In this document: in pieces, positions 7,540 through 15,877 of the stretch | Numbering within the stretch: position 1 is the stretch's first letter | Layout: each line of letters begins with the position of its first letter | NCBI GenBank assembly: GCA_030680695.1 | Contig: JAUXUT010000026.1 | Coordinates: 1-19,417 of the forward strand | Source of the DNA: a bacterium | GTDB lineage: Bacteria > Patescibacteria > Paceibacteria > UBA9973 > UBA6065 | Direction: 5' to 3' | Length of the DNA: 19,417 bases | Made by a program: the position numbers and the translations under genes | The notes under the pieces: generated by a model | Databases searched by the model: none | Told to the model about the DNA's origin: nothing | The model's input: only the letters and a program-made list of their open reading frames with translations

Positions 7540-8436
7540 ATGAGTAGCTCTTCTTTTTTTGATAAATATTACTATGACCATGGGTGTGGCCGGCCATACG
7601 AACGAGATGAAGGCTGGTTGAATTTCTTCGATGAGATTGCGAAGAGGATCATTCAAGAATCTGAGCCCAAGACAGTACTTGATGCTGGCTGCGCATTGGG
7701 TTTTTTGGTGGAATCTTTTCGAAAGCATGGAGTGGAAGCCTTTGGAGTTGATATTTCCAAGTTTGCCATAGAGAATGTTTATGCTGATATCAAACCGTAT
7801 TGCTGGGTCGGGTCAGTAAGCGAGCCGTTCCCTCAAAAATATGACCTGATTACCTGCATCGAAGTATTGGAGCACCTGGCCCAACCGGAATCAGAAAAAG
7901 CGATCGCCAATCTTTGCGCGCATACCAACGAAATCATTTTTTCTTCGACACCCTTTGACTATAAAGAGTCAACTCATTTTAATGTTCAACCTCCTGAATA
8001 CTGGGCGGAGCAATTTGCGCGTTATGGTTTTTACCGAGACTTGGAATCTGACATGTCATTCATCACATCCTGGGCGGTTAAATTTGTAAAAATCAACCGA
8101 TCGAACCCCAGGCTTGTTAGAGAGTACGAACGCAAGTTCTGGTATTTATGGAAGGAGAATACAGACTTGCGCTCATTATCGGTTAAGATGCGCCAGGATT
8201 TAAGTGAACAGGCTGATCAAGTTCGAATTTTAATGCAGCAAAATGAAGTGATAGAACAGTCCATGCAGGCGCTGACAGCGCAGGTGACAGAAATTAAAGG
8301 CAACAGGGACTGGAAATTAGTCACGGTAATTTGCAAAATACGAATGTGGCTGATTCCAAGAGGTAGTTATCGCGAATTTCTTATAAAGAAGGTATGGTAT
8401 GGGATGAAGAAGCTAGGAAAAGGGAATACTTTATGA
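7540..8436 (+). CDS. SAM methyltransferase with C-terminal coiled-coil tether
   Basis: The 298-residue product is a class I (Rossmann) methyltransferase: V-L-D-A-G-C-A-L-G-F (47-55) is motif I, the acidic D71 in G-V-D-I-S ends strand 2, and C-I-E-V-L-E-H-L (106-113) is the post-motif typical of UbiG-like and glycan methyltransferases. After about residue 200 it changes to a predicted coiled coil (LTAQVTEIKG...) and a basic tail with D-W-K-L and P-R-G-S-Y-R-E. This tail aligns with the linker of the next protein, suggesting both are tethered together or to the same surface. The stop overlaps the next start (ATGA), indicating translational coupling. The likely role is O-methylation of a glycan residue; the substrate is unknown. 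Confidence 0.78.
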   Translation: MSSSSFFDKYYYDHGCGRPYERDEGWLNFFDEIAKRIIQESEPKTVLDAGCALGFLVESFRKHGVEAFGVDISKFAIENVYADIKPYCWVGSVSEPFPQKYDLITCIEVLEHLAQPESEKAIANLCAHTNEIIFSSTPFDYKESTHFNVQPPEYWAEQFARYGFYRDLESDMSFITSWAVKFVKINRSNPRLVREYERKFWYLWKENTDLRSLSVKMRQDLSEQADQVRILMQQNEVIEQSMQALTAQVTEIKGNRDWKLVTVICKIRMWLIPRGSYREFLIKKVWYGMKKLGKGNTL

Positions 8437-11400
8437 AGATTAGAAATGCGGTTTGTTATTCGTTTTCTTTGAATAATACTGGCGCGGATGCAATGGGAAG
8501 CCTACGGATTGGCGCTCCATTTCAGCAGGCGGGGATTCGCATTGTTTATGGGGTCGAAAATGGTGAAGTTTTTCCAGAGCGAGTCTCGGAAGGCGATATC
8601 GTTGTTTTTCAACGGGAACTTCCCGGAAAATTTGCCGAATATCAAAAAATTGTGGAGGCAGCTAGACGGGAAAGAAAGCCAATCGTATTTGATTTGGATG
8701 ATTTACTCTTTTTCTTACCGGAAAATCATCCAGATCGGTTGGCGCGATATTATACTCCGTCCCTTTTACCAATGTTTCAGGCGTTAACTGAGGTGGATTT
8801 GGTCACTGTCGCCACACAGGCTTTGAAGGATGTAGTGTCCAATTACAATAAGAACGTAGTGGTTCTCCCTAACTACTTTGATGATGATCTGTGGCGTTTG
8901 AAGCCGCCTCTCCCAAAAGACTCGTCCCATGAAATGCTGACAATTGGCTATATGGGAACCGATTCACACGGACCTGATTTGGACTATATCACCCCGGTTT
9001 TGTTGGATTTAATAAAGCGTTACCCCCACAAGATACGTTTTCACTTTTGGGGAATGCAACCGCCCGCAGAGATGCTTTCCTACCCTCAGGTGAAATGGAC
9101 GCCTCACTATCCTTATTCGTACAAGGATTTTTCAGCCTTTTTCCAAACCCAATCTGCCGATATTTTCATCGCCCCATTGGTTGATAACCTTTTCAACCGA
9201 TGCAAAAGCCCGCTGAAGTTTTTTGAATACAGCGCTTTGGGCGCGCCAGGAGTGTTTAGTCATCTCGAAACCTATTCTGATGCCGTATCTCATGGAAAGA
9301 ATGGATTATTAGCCTCCTCGCCTGATGAATGGACAGATTGCTTAATTCAGTTGATTGAAAATGACGAATTAAGGTTTCAATTAGCGACCCGCGCACAGGC
9401 AGCGATCAGGAAGAATTGGCTTTTATCTCAAAATGCGTTTCGTTGGGAAGAAACTTTCCAACGCGCCTTTAATATTCCATCTTCAAATAGAGAACAGAAC
9501 AGCCGCATAGTTAATATTACAAAATCCATTAATCTCCAATTATTTGAGTCATTTAATAAAAAGGATGCAACTGTCCAGACCTTGACGGCACAGGTGGCAT
9601 CGTTGACCGCGCAAGTGTCGGAGAGGGAACAGACAGTGGCGTCGTTGACTGCGCAAGTGTCGGAGAGGGAACAGACAGTGGCGTCGTTGACCGCGCATGT
9701 GGCAGAGATTTACAGCAGCACTACCTGGCGGCTGATGCAAGCGCTTTTGAAAATTCAAACTGTGATCGCTCCACACGGCAGTCGTCGCGAGCGCTGGCTG
9801 CGCCTTGGAGTGCGCACAGCAATTTACCTGAAGCGCTTTGGTGTACGCTCACTTACCCGCCAGTCTGTGGAAAAATTGAAACACAAAGACGCTAAATCCG
9901 TGGTCAACCCACAGCCCGCCCCGTTCGCGATCACGGCTCAAGACGGTATGCCATGTCCTATGCCCGCGATCAGCGTTGTGATCGAAAAGAACCCTGGGCT
10001 TAATCTACCGTCTGTGGGCGAGTCCGATGTGCTGACCTGGGTATCTGGGCAAACTCTCCGTGAGATCGAAGTGGTGGTATGGAACAGTGATACAGGCACG
10101 GCGGTTACGCTTGGAGAACCGCTCCGCGCCTGGGATGCACCTGTCCTGGATGAGTTGTGTCGCGGCCTTGCAGGACGTTACCTGTGCATGGCCTCTCCTG
10201 ATCTCCTTCAGCGCAATCGGGCATATTTAGAGACTAATTTGATTGCATTGGAAAGCGAGGGGCTGGCATTTACGGTGAACGCTCTTGGCAAGCCAGACTG
10301 GTTGCTTGCCCCTTTGAGGAGCAGCCATTTGCCGGGTGATCGTATGCTGCCTTATCTTCGCCAGGTGATACGCAGAGATTGCGCGCGTAATGATTTCTCC
10401 CTGGATATTACGGGTCGCTTGATAGAGCGGCCGGATATGCCGTCTGTTGCCGGGAAAATAATCGTGCATACGACAGCATTTCCCGACACAGACCATCCTT
10501 TCCCTACTGAAACTCTGTTAGCAAAGACTGTGGAATGGAGATTGACGGGAAATTATATTTTGGCGCGAAGTAATTCTCAGATACCCTGGGTACCACTGGA
10601 ACATGTTGTACATCCGGTCAACACGGTCATTCCTGTACTCCCTGAGTCCTCTAATCTACCTACAATCATAATCTTCATGCCCTTTCTAGCCGTGGGAGGC
10701 GCAGAGCGTCTGGCTTTGCAATTGATTCGCCATTTACAGGACCAGGTTCGCTTTGTTGTTGTCACGGTAGAAGGCATGGATGCTGCCCTGGGAACGACAG
10801 CGGACGCATTCCACCAAACGGTCCCGTTTGTTTACACAGCGGCCGATTACCTGCTTCCCCCTTTGAATTTCTCTTTTTTGGGTTATTTGATTGAACGCTT
10901 TCAGGCAGATACGCTTTATATTGCGAATGGTTCCAACTGGATTTACGATGCGTTAGGCGCGCTGCGTCAACACTATCCCGGGCTTCGTATTGTTGATCAG
11001 GTATACGATCATCAGTTTGGTTGGATCAATCGCTACGACCCAACAGTGGCGGCCGCAATGGATGCGCACATCTCAGCCAACCCCAATATAACCCTGGCAT
11101 ACACCAATCGCGGCATTCGCCCGGAGCGTATCCACTTTGTCGAACATGCCATTAACATGGAAGACATCAATCCGGCAGATTATCCCGTTGAACGCTGCCT
11201 CCAAATCAAGCAAAAGCTGGGGTTGCCGCTGGAGAAAAAACTGGTTACCTTTTGCGCGCGCCTGCACCCCCAAAAGCGTCCTCTGGATTTTATCGAATTG
11301 GCGCGCCGGTTTGCCGGCGAGGAGAATATTCATTTTCTGATGGTCGGAGATGGCTCGTTGACCTCTGCGGTCGAAGAACAGATTGCGCGTACTGGCTTGA

Positions 11401-11759
11401 AAAACTTTACCCGCCACAAATTTTATACGCCAATCGCTGATATTTACGCGGTTACAGATGTCATGGTACTGCCATCGGAATATGAGGCGATGCCTTTGGT
11501 AATCCTAGAGACTCTGGCGATGGGTAAACCGGTAGTTGCCACCGATGTCGGGCACATTCGTGACGTGGTGGAGATGACCCATGCTGGGGTGGTGGTGCCG
11601 AATATTGGCGATGTGGCGGCCCTGCGAATGGGGGTGTTACAGGCTTTAGGCGAGCCGGTAGATTCTGCCGCCATGCGGCAGATCATTGATCAGCGTTTCG
11701 GTGTCTCACATATTGCCCGACAATATCTACAGGTCTGGTTGGGAGAAGATCATGCCTGA
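8433..11759 (+). CDS. Three-module glycosyltransferase: GT4 / degenerate GT2 / GT4
   Basis: 1108 residues from ATG 8433, which overlaps the methyltransferase stop and has AGGGAA upstream; an in-frame GTG or ATG 13 codons earlier would lie inside that gene. Module 1 (about 1-360) is GT-B-like: F-D-L-D-D-L-L-F, V-V-L-P-N-Y-F, and S-P-L-K-F-F-E-Y-S-A-L-G-A-P. Next is a coiled coil made of 14-residue repeats (about 384-425), then T-W-R-L and P-H-G-S-R-R-E. Module 2 (about 510-640) reads like a GT2 domain (A-I-S-V-V-I; Q-T-L-R-E-I-E-V-V-V) that has lost D-D-G-S and DXD. Module 3 (about 742-1108) is a clear GT4: V-G-G-A-E-R-L, R-L-H-P-Q-K-R-P, M-V-G-D-G-S, and an E-x7-E pair at E1018/E1026. It probably adds two sugars in sequence during cytoplasmic glycan assembly. 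Confidence 0.85.
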   Translation: MKIRNAVCYSFSLNNTGADAMGSLRIGAPFQQAGIRIVYGVENGEVFPERVSEGDIVVFQRELPGKFAEYQKIVEAARRERKPIVFDLDDLLFFLPENHPDRLARYYTPSLLPMFQALTEVDLVTVATQALKDVVSNYNKNVVVLPNYFDDDLWRLKPPLPKDSSHEMLTIGYMGTDSHGPDLDYITPVLLDLIKRYPHKIRFHFWGMQPPAEMLSYPQVKWTPHYPYSYKDFSAFFQTQSADIFIAPLVDNLFNRCKSPLKFFEYSALGAPGVFSHLETYSDAVSHGKNGLLASSPDEWTDCLIQLIENDELRFQLATRAQAAIRKNWLLSQNAFRWEETFQRAFNIPSSNREQNSRIVNITKSINLQLFESFNKKDATVQTLTAQVASLTAQVSEREQTVASLTAQVSEREQTVASLTAHVAEIYSSTTWRLMQALLKIQTVIAPHGSRRERWLRLGVRTAIYLKRFGVRSLTRQSVEKLKHKDAKSVVNPQPAPFAITAQDGMPCPMPAISVVIEKNPGLNLPSVGESDVLTWVSGQTLREIEVVVWNSDTGTAVTLGEPLRAWDAPVLDELCRGLAGRYLCMASPDLLQRNRAYLETNLIALESEGLAFTVNALGKPDWLLAPLRSSHLPGDRMLPYLRQVIRRDCARNDFSLDITGRLIERPDMPSVAGKIIVHTTAFPDTDHPFPTETLLAKTVEWRLTGNYILARSNSQIPWVPLEHVVHPVNTVIPVLPESSNLPTIIIFMPFLAVGGAERLALQLIRHLQDQVRFVVVTVEGMDAALGTTADAFHQTVPFVYTAADYLLPPLNFSFLGYLIERFQADTLYIANGSNWIYDALGALRQHYPGLRIVDQVYDHQFGWINRYDPTVAAAMDAHISANPNITLAYTNRGIRPERIHFVEHAINMEDINPADYPVERCLQIKQKLGLPLEKKLVTFCARLHPQKRPLDFIELARRFAGEENIHFLMVGDGSLTSAVEEQIARTGLKNFTRHKFYTPIADIYAVTDVMVLPSEYEAMPLVILETLAMGKPVVATDVGHIRDVVEMTHAGVVVPNIGDVAALRMGVLQALGEPVDSAAMRQIIDQRFGVSHIARQYLQVWLGEDHA
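9601..9707 (+). repeat. 42-nt tandem repeat encoding coiled-coil heptads
   Basis: 9601-9642 and 9643-9684 are tandem copies that differ at one base (9608 versus 9650), and a diverged partial third copy runs to about 9707. Each copy encodes SLTAQVSEREQTVA, two heptads of a coiled coil. The near identity at DNA level points to recent expansion and possible length variation between strains. Confidence 0.85.
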
Positions 11760-12783
11760 GATTTCGGTGATCATTCCTTCTTATAATCATGCGGCTTACA
11801 TTGGTCATGCGGTGGAGAGTGTTTTTTCTCAATCGCACACAGATTTTGAATTGATCGTGGTGGACGACGGCTCAACGGATAACAGCCTGGATGTCTTGGC
11901 GGGCTTCAGCGACCCGCGCCTGAGGGTATTGACTCAGCCAAATCAAGGCGCGCATGCCGTCATCAATCGCGGCTTGCGCGAAGCCAGTGGTGAATATCTG
12001 GCGATCTTGAATTCTGATGATCTCTACCGTCCACTTCGGCTGGCAAAAACACTCGATGTGTTAAAATCTGACCGTCAGGTCGGGTTAGTGGGGTCGTATA
12101 TCGAGATTATTGACCGGGATGGGAAGCCTTTGGGGGTCAAACATGGTTATGCCGATGCTTCCCCCTGGCCATTGGAAGCACCCGAACGCAGCTTCCGTGC
12201 AGGCAGCGACCTGCATAAGGCTTTGCTTACCGAGAATTATTGGAGCACGACGAGCAATTTCGTTTTTCCCAGGCGCTGGTTTGAGGCTGTCGGAGAATTT
12301 CGCCCATTGCGCTTTACCCACGATTGGGATTTTGCCTTGCGAACAGCCAGAGTAGCCCGCATGGTGTTGCTGCCGGATGTTTTGATGCGCTACCGGGTTC
12401 ATGCAACCAACACCATTCGCAATGATCGGGCGGCGATGATCTTCGAGATTTGCTGGTGCTTGGCCATGCATCTGCCCCAGCATCTGGCAGATCCGGCATT
12501 TGTGGATCTCTCCGCTGCGCCTGCTGTAGACGAGTTGCTCCATTCGATTTATACATTCGGCTTGGAGCGGGTGCTGAATGTGATGCTCTTGCAACGCCTG
12601 GCTGAAAATCCGCAACTGGCGCTGGATTTGCTTGACCCGGGCAATCCTGTGCGGGTCAGCTATCTGGCTTTTATCCAGCGTGAGTTGGGTAAGGAGCAGC
12701 CGACTTCTCCGGCCGTACAACCTGTGGTGCGGGCCAACCTCATTGCGCGAGCGCTGTCGAAGTTAAGGAGTAATGGATTATGA
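11752..12783 (+). CDS. GT2 family glycosyltransferase
   Basis: The 343-residue product begins at M-P-E-I-S-V-I-I-P-S-Y-N, the canonical GT2 opening. ATG 11752 was chosen over an in-frame start 22 codons upstream because GGGAGAAG precedes it and the family begins here; it overlaps the previous gene by 8 bp. V-D-D-G-S-T-D (37-43) binds the nucleotide and N-S-D-D (87-90) is the metal-binding DXD equivalent. A H-D-W-D-F-A-L-R motif further on supplies the usual acidic residue of inverting GT2 enzymes. There is no membrane helix, so it acts in the cytoplasm, probably on a lipid-linked glycan. The C-terminal 100 residues are helical and less conserved. Sugar specificity cannot be read. Its stop overlaps the epimerase start. 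Confidence 0.85.
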   Translation: MPEISVIIPSYNHAAYIGHAVESVFSQSHTDFELIVVDDGSTDNSLDVLAGFSDPRLRVLTQPNQGAHAVINRGLREASGEYLAILNSDDLYRPLRLAKTLDVLKSDRQVGLVGSYIEIIDRDGKPLGVKHGYADASPWPLEAPERSFRAGSDLHKALLTENYWSTTSNFVFPRRWFEAVGEFRPLRFTHDWDFALRTARVARMVLLPDVLMRYRVHATNTIRNDRAAMIFEICWCLAMHLPQHLADPAFVDLSAAPAVDELLHSIYTFGLERVLNVMLLQRLAENPQLALDLLDPGNPVRVSYLAFIQRELGKEQPTSPAVQPVVRANLIARALSKLRSNGL

Positions 12784-13715
12784 GTCACATTTTGGTTACA
12801 GGCGGAAACGGCTTTATCGGCTCACACCTGGTCAATCAATTGGCTGCATCTGAACAACACCGCGTGACGGTGTTTGATCTCTACCCTCGCCCTTATGACA
12901 TTCTTCCCGATGGGGTGCGATATATTCAGGGTACCCTCGGCAATGCCAATCTGATTCGGCAAACGTTGGTGGATCAGGGAATCGAGGTGGTTTATCACTT
13001 GGCCTGGTCAACCATCCACGAGACAGCCTTGAAGAATCCGGCAGCCGATATTGAACAGAATTTGATCCCCAGCGTCAATTTGCTGGAAGCCTGCCTGGAT
13101 GCGGGTGTCAAACGATTCGTTTATCTCTCCTCAGGGGGCACCGTATACGGCATCCCCGAAGCGTTGCCAATCCGCGAAGACCATCCCACGCGGCCCATCA
13201 GCGCTTATGGCGTCACCAAGCTAACCGTGGAGAAGTATGCGCAGATGTATTCGTATTTGCACGGCATGAATTACACCATCTTCCGGCCATCAGTACCCTA
13301 TGGTCCGTACCAAAACCCTCATCGCCGGCAGGGAGCAGTTTCAGTGTTTATCTATCATGCGCTGCGCGGCGAACCGGTGACCATTTGGGGCGATGGGGAG
13401 GTGCAGCGTGATTATTTTTACATAGATGATTTGACCAGGGCACTTCTGGCTTCGTTGGATTCGCCTGCAACGGTCAATGCAGTGATCAATCTGGGCGGAA
13501 CAGATGTGCATACCCTGAACCAGTTGGTGGCGGCCATCGAACAGACTTTGAAGGTCAAAATCCAGGTTCGATACGAATCTGCCCGGAATTTTGATGTCCC
13601 CCGCCTGCAATTGGATATCCGCACTGCCAGCGAGATGCTGCGCTGGCAACCCGAAGTCTCTCTCTCGGAGGGGATTGCCCGCACAGCTGAGTGGATCAAG
13701 GCGACGGTGGATTGA
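12780..13715 (+). CDS. NAD-dependent sugar epimerase/dehydratase (extended SDR)
   Basis: The 311-residue product has the dinucleotide-binding G-G-N-G-F-I-G (8-14), S-S-G-G-T-V-Y-G (117-124), and the catalytic Y143-x3-K147, followed by F-R-P-S-V-P-Y-G-P, G-D-G-E-V-Q-R-D-Y-F-Y-I-D-D and a GalE-like C-terminal half. This is the extended SDR family of UDP-glucose 4-epimerases, dTDP-glucose 4,6-dehydratases and related enzymes; the shorter length fits GalE-like epimerases somewhat better than RmlB. It probably interconverts a nucleotide sugar for the adjacent transferases. AAGGAG precedes the start, and an ATGA overlap couples it to the GT2 upstream. The exact substrate is open, so no symbol is assigned. 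Confidence 0.8.
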   Translation: MSHILVTGGNGFIGSHLVNQLAASEQHRVTVFDLYPRPYDILPDGVRYIQGTLGNANLIRQTLVDQGIEVVYHLAWSTIHETALKNPAADIEQNLIPSVNLLEACLDAGVKRFVYLSSGGTVYGIPEALPIREDHPTRPISAYGVTKLTVEKYAQMYSYLHGMNYTIFRPSVPYGPYQNPHRRQGAVSVFIYHALRGEPVTIWGDGEVQRDYFYIDDLTRALLASLDSPATVNAVINLGGTDVHTLNQLVAAIEQTLKVKIQVRYESARNFDVPRLQLDIRTASEMLRWQPEVSLSEGIARTAEWIKATVD

Positions 13716-13723
13716 GCAATACA

Positions 13724-14755
13724 ATGAACGCTATCAGTATCATCATGCCTTGTTATAACCGCGGATATGATTTGCGGCGCGTGCTGGAGGCCTATGACCA
13801 GCAGGATACTGGTATCTCTTTTGAATTGATCGCAGTGGATGATGCTTCCACAGATCATACTTACGAACTATTGACTTCCTATCGCCCAAAGCATTATTCG
13901 TTGATCGTAGAACGCCAGGCAGCCAACCAGGGTCCGGCGGCCGCTCGTAACCGGGGCATTGCGATTGCCCAGGCTCCATTGACTCTCTTCGTCGGCGACG
14001 ACATCCTGCCTGCCCCGGACTTTGTGCGCCAACATATCGAGTCCCATAACCTTCATACAGACTTAACCACGGCGATACTAGGGTACACGACTTGGCCGCC
14101 AGACCTTACGATGAATACTCTCATGGCGCATATTGACGGTGTGGGGGCGCAGCAGTTTAGCTATTATTATCTTCGAGATGGGCAGGAGTATGATTTTCGA
14201 CACTTTTACACGTCGAACATTTCGATCAAAACCAACTTTCTGAAATCGCTCGACCATTGGTTCGATACCGATTTCACCTACGCTGCTTTCGAAGATGCCG
14301 AGTTGGCGTATCGCCTGTCGAAAAAAGGGCTGCGAATTCTATATGTTTCCACGCCGATTGCATATCATTATCATTATCACAACATTTGGACGTTCTCGAA
14401 GCGGCAATATGTCGCAGGGTTGATGGCCTGCCTGCTGGTGAAGAAGCATCCTCAACTATCTTTATTGATTAAAGGCCGAAGATGGCAAATGCATGCCTGG
14501 TTATGGCTGTTTCAAATGATTTTCCTGAGACCAAAAGTGAGCAGTTTTGAACATCTTGAAGCCAAAATTTTATCCCTGGCTAGCTCTTACGAGATGCAAT
14601 CGCAGGCCAATACAGACTATCTATATCTTCAACTTTTGAATTATTTTTTTACGAAAGGATTAATTCATGGTACTTTTTCCAAAAATATTGCGAAACGTGT
14701 GAATGCGATTTACGCCCAGCAGGTATTGGGGCTGTTAGTCTTGGCAAAAGGTTAG
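13724..14755 (+). CDS. GT2 family glycosyltransferase
   Basis: The 343-residue product starts M-N-A-I-S-I-I-M-P-C-Y-N; an in-frame upstream GTG (13691) and a TTG (13712) would overlap the epimerase end and are less likely. V-D-D-A-S-T-D (38-44) is the nucleotide site, F-V-G-D-D (89-93) the metal site, and A-A-F-E-D-A-E-L-A-Y-R-L the acidic E-D pair found in GT2 enzymes related to rhamnosyl- and N-acetylhexosaminyltransferases. A Y-H-Y-H-Y-H-N segment follows. The tail is helical with one or two moderately hydrophobic stretches (M-A-C-L-L-V; W-L-W-L-F-Q-M-I-F-L) that may bind the membrane. The gene starts eight bases after the epimerase stop and is the last of the tightly packed block. Confidence 0.83.
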   Translation: MNAISIIMPCYNRGYDLRRVLEAYDQQDTGISFELIAVDDASTDHTYELLTSYRPKHYSLIVERQAANQGPAAARNRGIAIAQAPLTLFVGDDILPAPDFVRQHIESHNLHTDLTTAILGYTTWPPDLTMNTLMAHIDGVGAQQFSYYYLRDGQEYDFRHFYTSNISIKTNFLKSLDHWFDTDFTYAAFEDAELAYRLSKKGLRILYVSTPIAYHYHYHNIWTFSKRQYVAGLMACLLVKKHPQLSLLIKGRRWQMHAWLWLFQMIFLRPKVSSFEHLEAKILSLASSYEMQSQANTDYLYLQLLNYFFTKGLIHGTFSKNIAKRVNAIYAQQVLGLLVLAKG

Positions 14756-14915
14756 TTGCGATAAAAGAAAATGCTGCTATTATTAATCAGGAATGGATCT
14801 CACGTAATTTTCCGTGCAAACAAAAAATCCTTCAAAAATTATGTGTTTGTAACTTGGCCTCAAACAGGAAATGCTTCTTGGTTATGATTTGTCTCGATGT
14901 GATTGGTTTGATTTT

Positions 14916-15860
14916 ATGAAAACATTTTCTATAGTTGTGCCAGTTTATTATAATGAAATGAATTTACTCGAAACTGTTCCTCGGCTGTTGGAACTTGCAA
15001 ATATATTGCCAGGTTATCATCTTACTCTTATTTTTGTTGATGATGGCTCTGGGGATCGCTCGCTAGAGGTATTACTTGAATTTAAAAATAAATATCCAGA
15101 AAATATTAAGGTAATAAAGCTAACTCGTAATTTTGGATCTATGGCTGCTATTCAGGCAGGTTTCTCAATTGCTTCCAGTGATTGTGTAGGGATGATCTCT
15201 GCTGATTTACAAGATCCTCCTGAATTATTCAGGGAAATGTTAGACTATTGGGAGAAGGGTGTTAAGGCTGTATTTGCCGTTCGTCAGGAACGTGAAGAGC
15301 CATTTTTCCAGAAGAAATTGTCAAATATTTATTATTCCTTAATACGAAGGTTTGCTATTACAGATTACCCAAATGGTGGATTTGATTTTTTTCTCGTTGA
15401 TCGTCAGATATTAAATGAAATCAATCGAATCCAAGAAAAAAATACGAACCTTATGACATTAATTTACTGGCTTGGCTTTAAACCCATCATGATCCCTTAC
15501 ACTCGTCGAAGCCGAATAGAGGGAAAATCACGATGGACGCTTCAAAAAAAGATTAAATTGTTTGTTGACACTTTTATTGCTTTTTCATTTGTTCCAATTC
15601 GTATGCTTTCCATCCTTGGTTTTGTCGTCGCGATCATTTCATTTATGTATGGTGTGTTCATTCTTTATTATTGGCTTTATTTTGGGATTGATGTTAAAGG
15701 ATATGTGCCCACCATGCTCATCATGACATTTACATCGGGGATCCAGATGACCATGCTGGGAGTTCTGGGTGAATACCTCTGGCGCACCCTTGATGAAGTG
15801 CGCCGACGGCCTTTATTTGTGATTGATAAAATCTACGATCTGCCAAAACCCGATTGCTAA
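14916..15860 (+). CDS. GtrB/ArnC-like polyprenyl-phosphate glycosyltransferase (GT2)
   Basis: The protein is 314 residues from ATG 14916; an in-frame ATG 15 codons upstream has its Shine-Dalgarno directly against it and precedes the family's normal N-terminus. V-P-V-Y-Y-N-E (8-14), V-D-D-G-S-G-D (41-47) and I-S-A-D-L-Q-D-P-P-E-L (94-104) are the signature of the GtrB/ArnC/DPM group. G-G-F-D-F-F-L and R-R-S-R-I-E-G-K-S-R-W follow. Two C-terminal transmembrane helices (about 225-250 and 265-290) end in a basic cytoplasmic tail. It should load a sugar onto undecaprenyl phosphate at the inner membrane face. No gtrA-like flippase gene adjoins it. It opens the AT-rich module, and the amino sugar made by the next two genes is a candidate substrate. 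Confidence 0.85.
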   Translation: MKTFSIVVPVYYNEMNLLETVPRLLELANILPGYHLTLIFVDDGSGDRSLEVLLEFKNKYPENIKVIKLTRNFGSMAAIQAGFSIASSDCVGMISADLQDPPELFREMLDYWEKGVKAVFAVRQEREEPFFQKKLSNIYYSLIRRFAITDYPNGGFDFFLVDRQILNEINRIQEKNTNLMTLIYWLGFKPIMIPYTRRSRIEGKSRWTLQKKIKLFVDTFIAFSFVPIRMLSILGFVVAIISFMYGVFILYYWLYFGIDVKGYVPTMLIMTFTSGIQMTMLGVLGEYLWRTLDEVRRRPLFVIDKIYDLPKPDC

Positions 15861-15877
15861 GAAAGGGATTCAGGGAA

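Noticed and set aside
9601..9707. Tandem repeats considered as a CRISPR-like array
   Set aside because: The copies abut without spacers, stay in frame and encode coiled-coil heptads.
12085..12720. Minus-strand 211-codon open frame
   Set aside because: It is antisense to a GT2 gene with clear motifs; the translation has no domain features.
14771..14887. 38-codon open frame in the spacer before the GtrB-like gene
   Set aside because: Poor ribosome site and low-complexity AT-rich translation; no resemblance to GtrA or other small partners.
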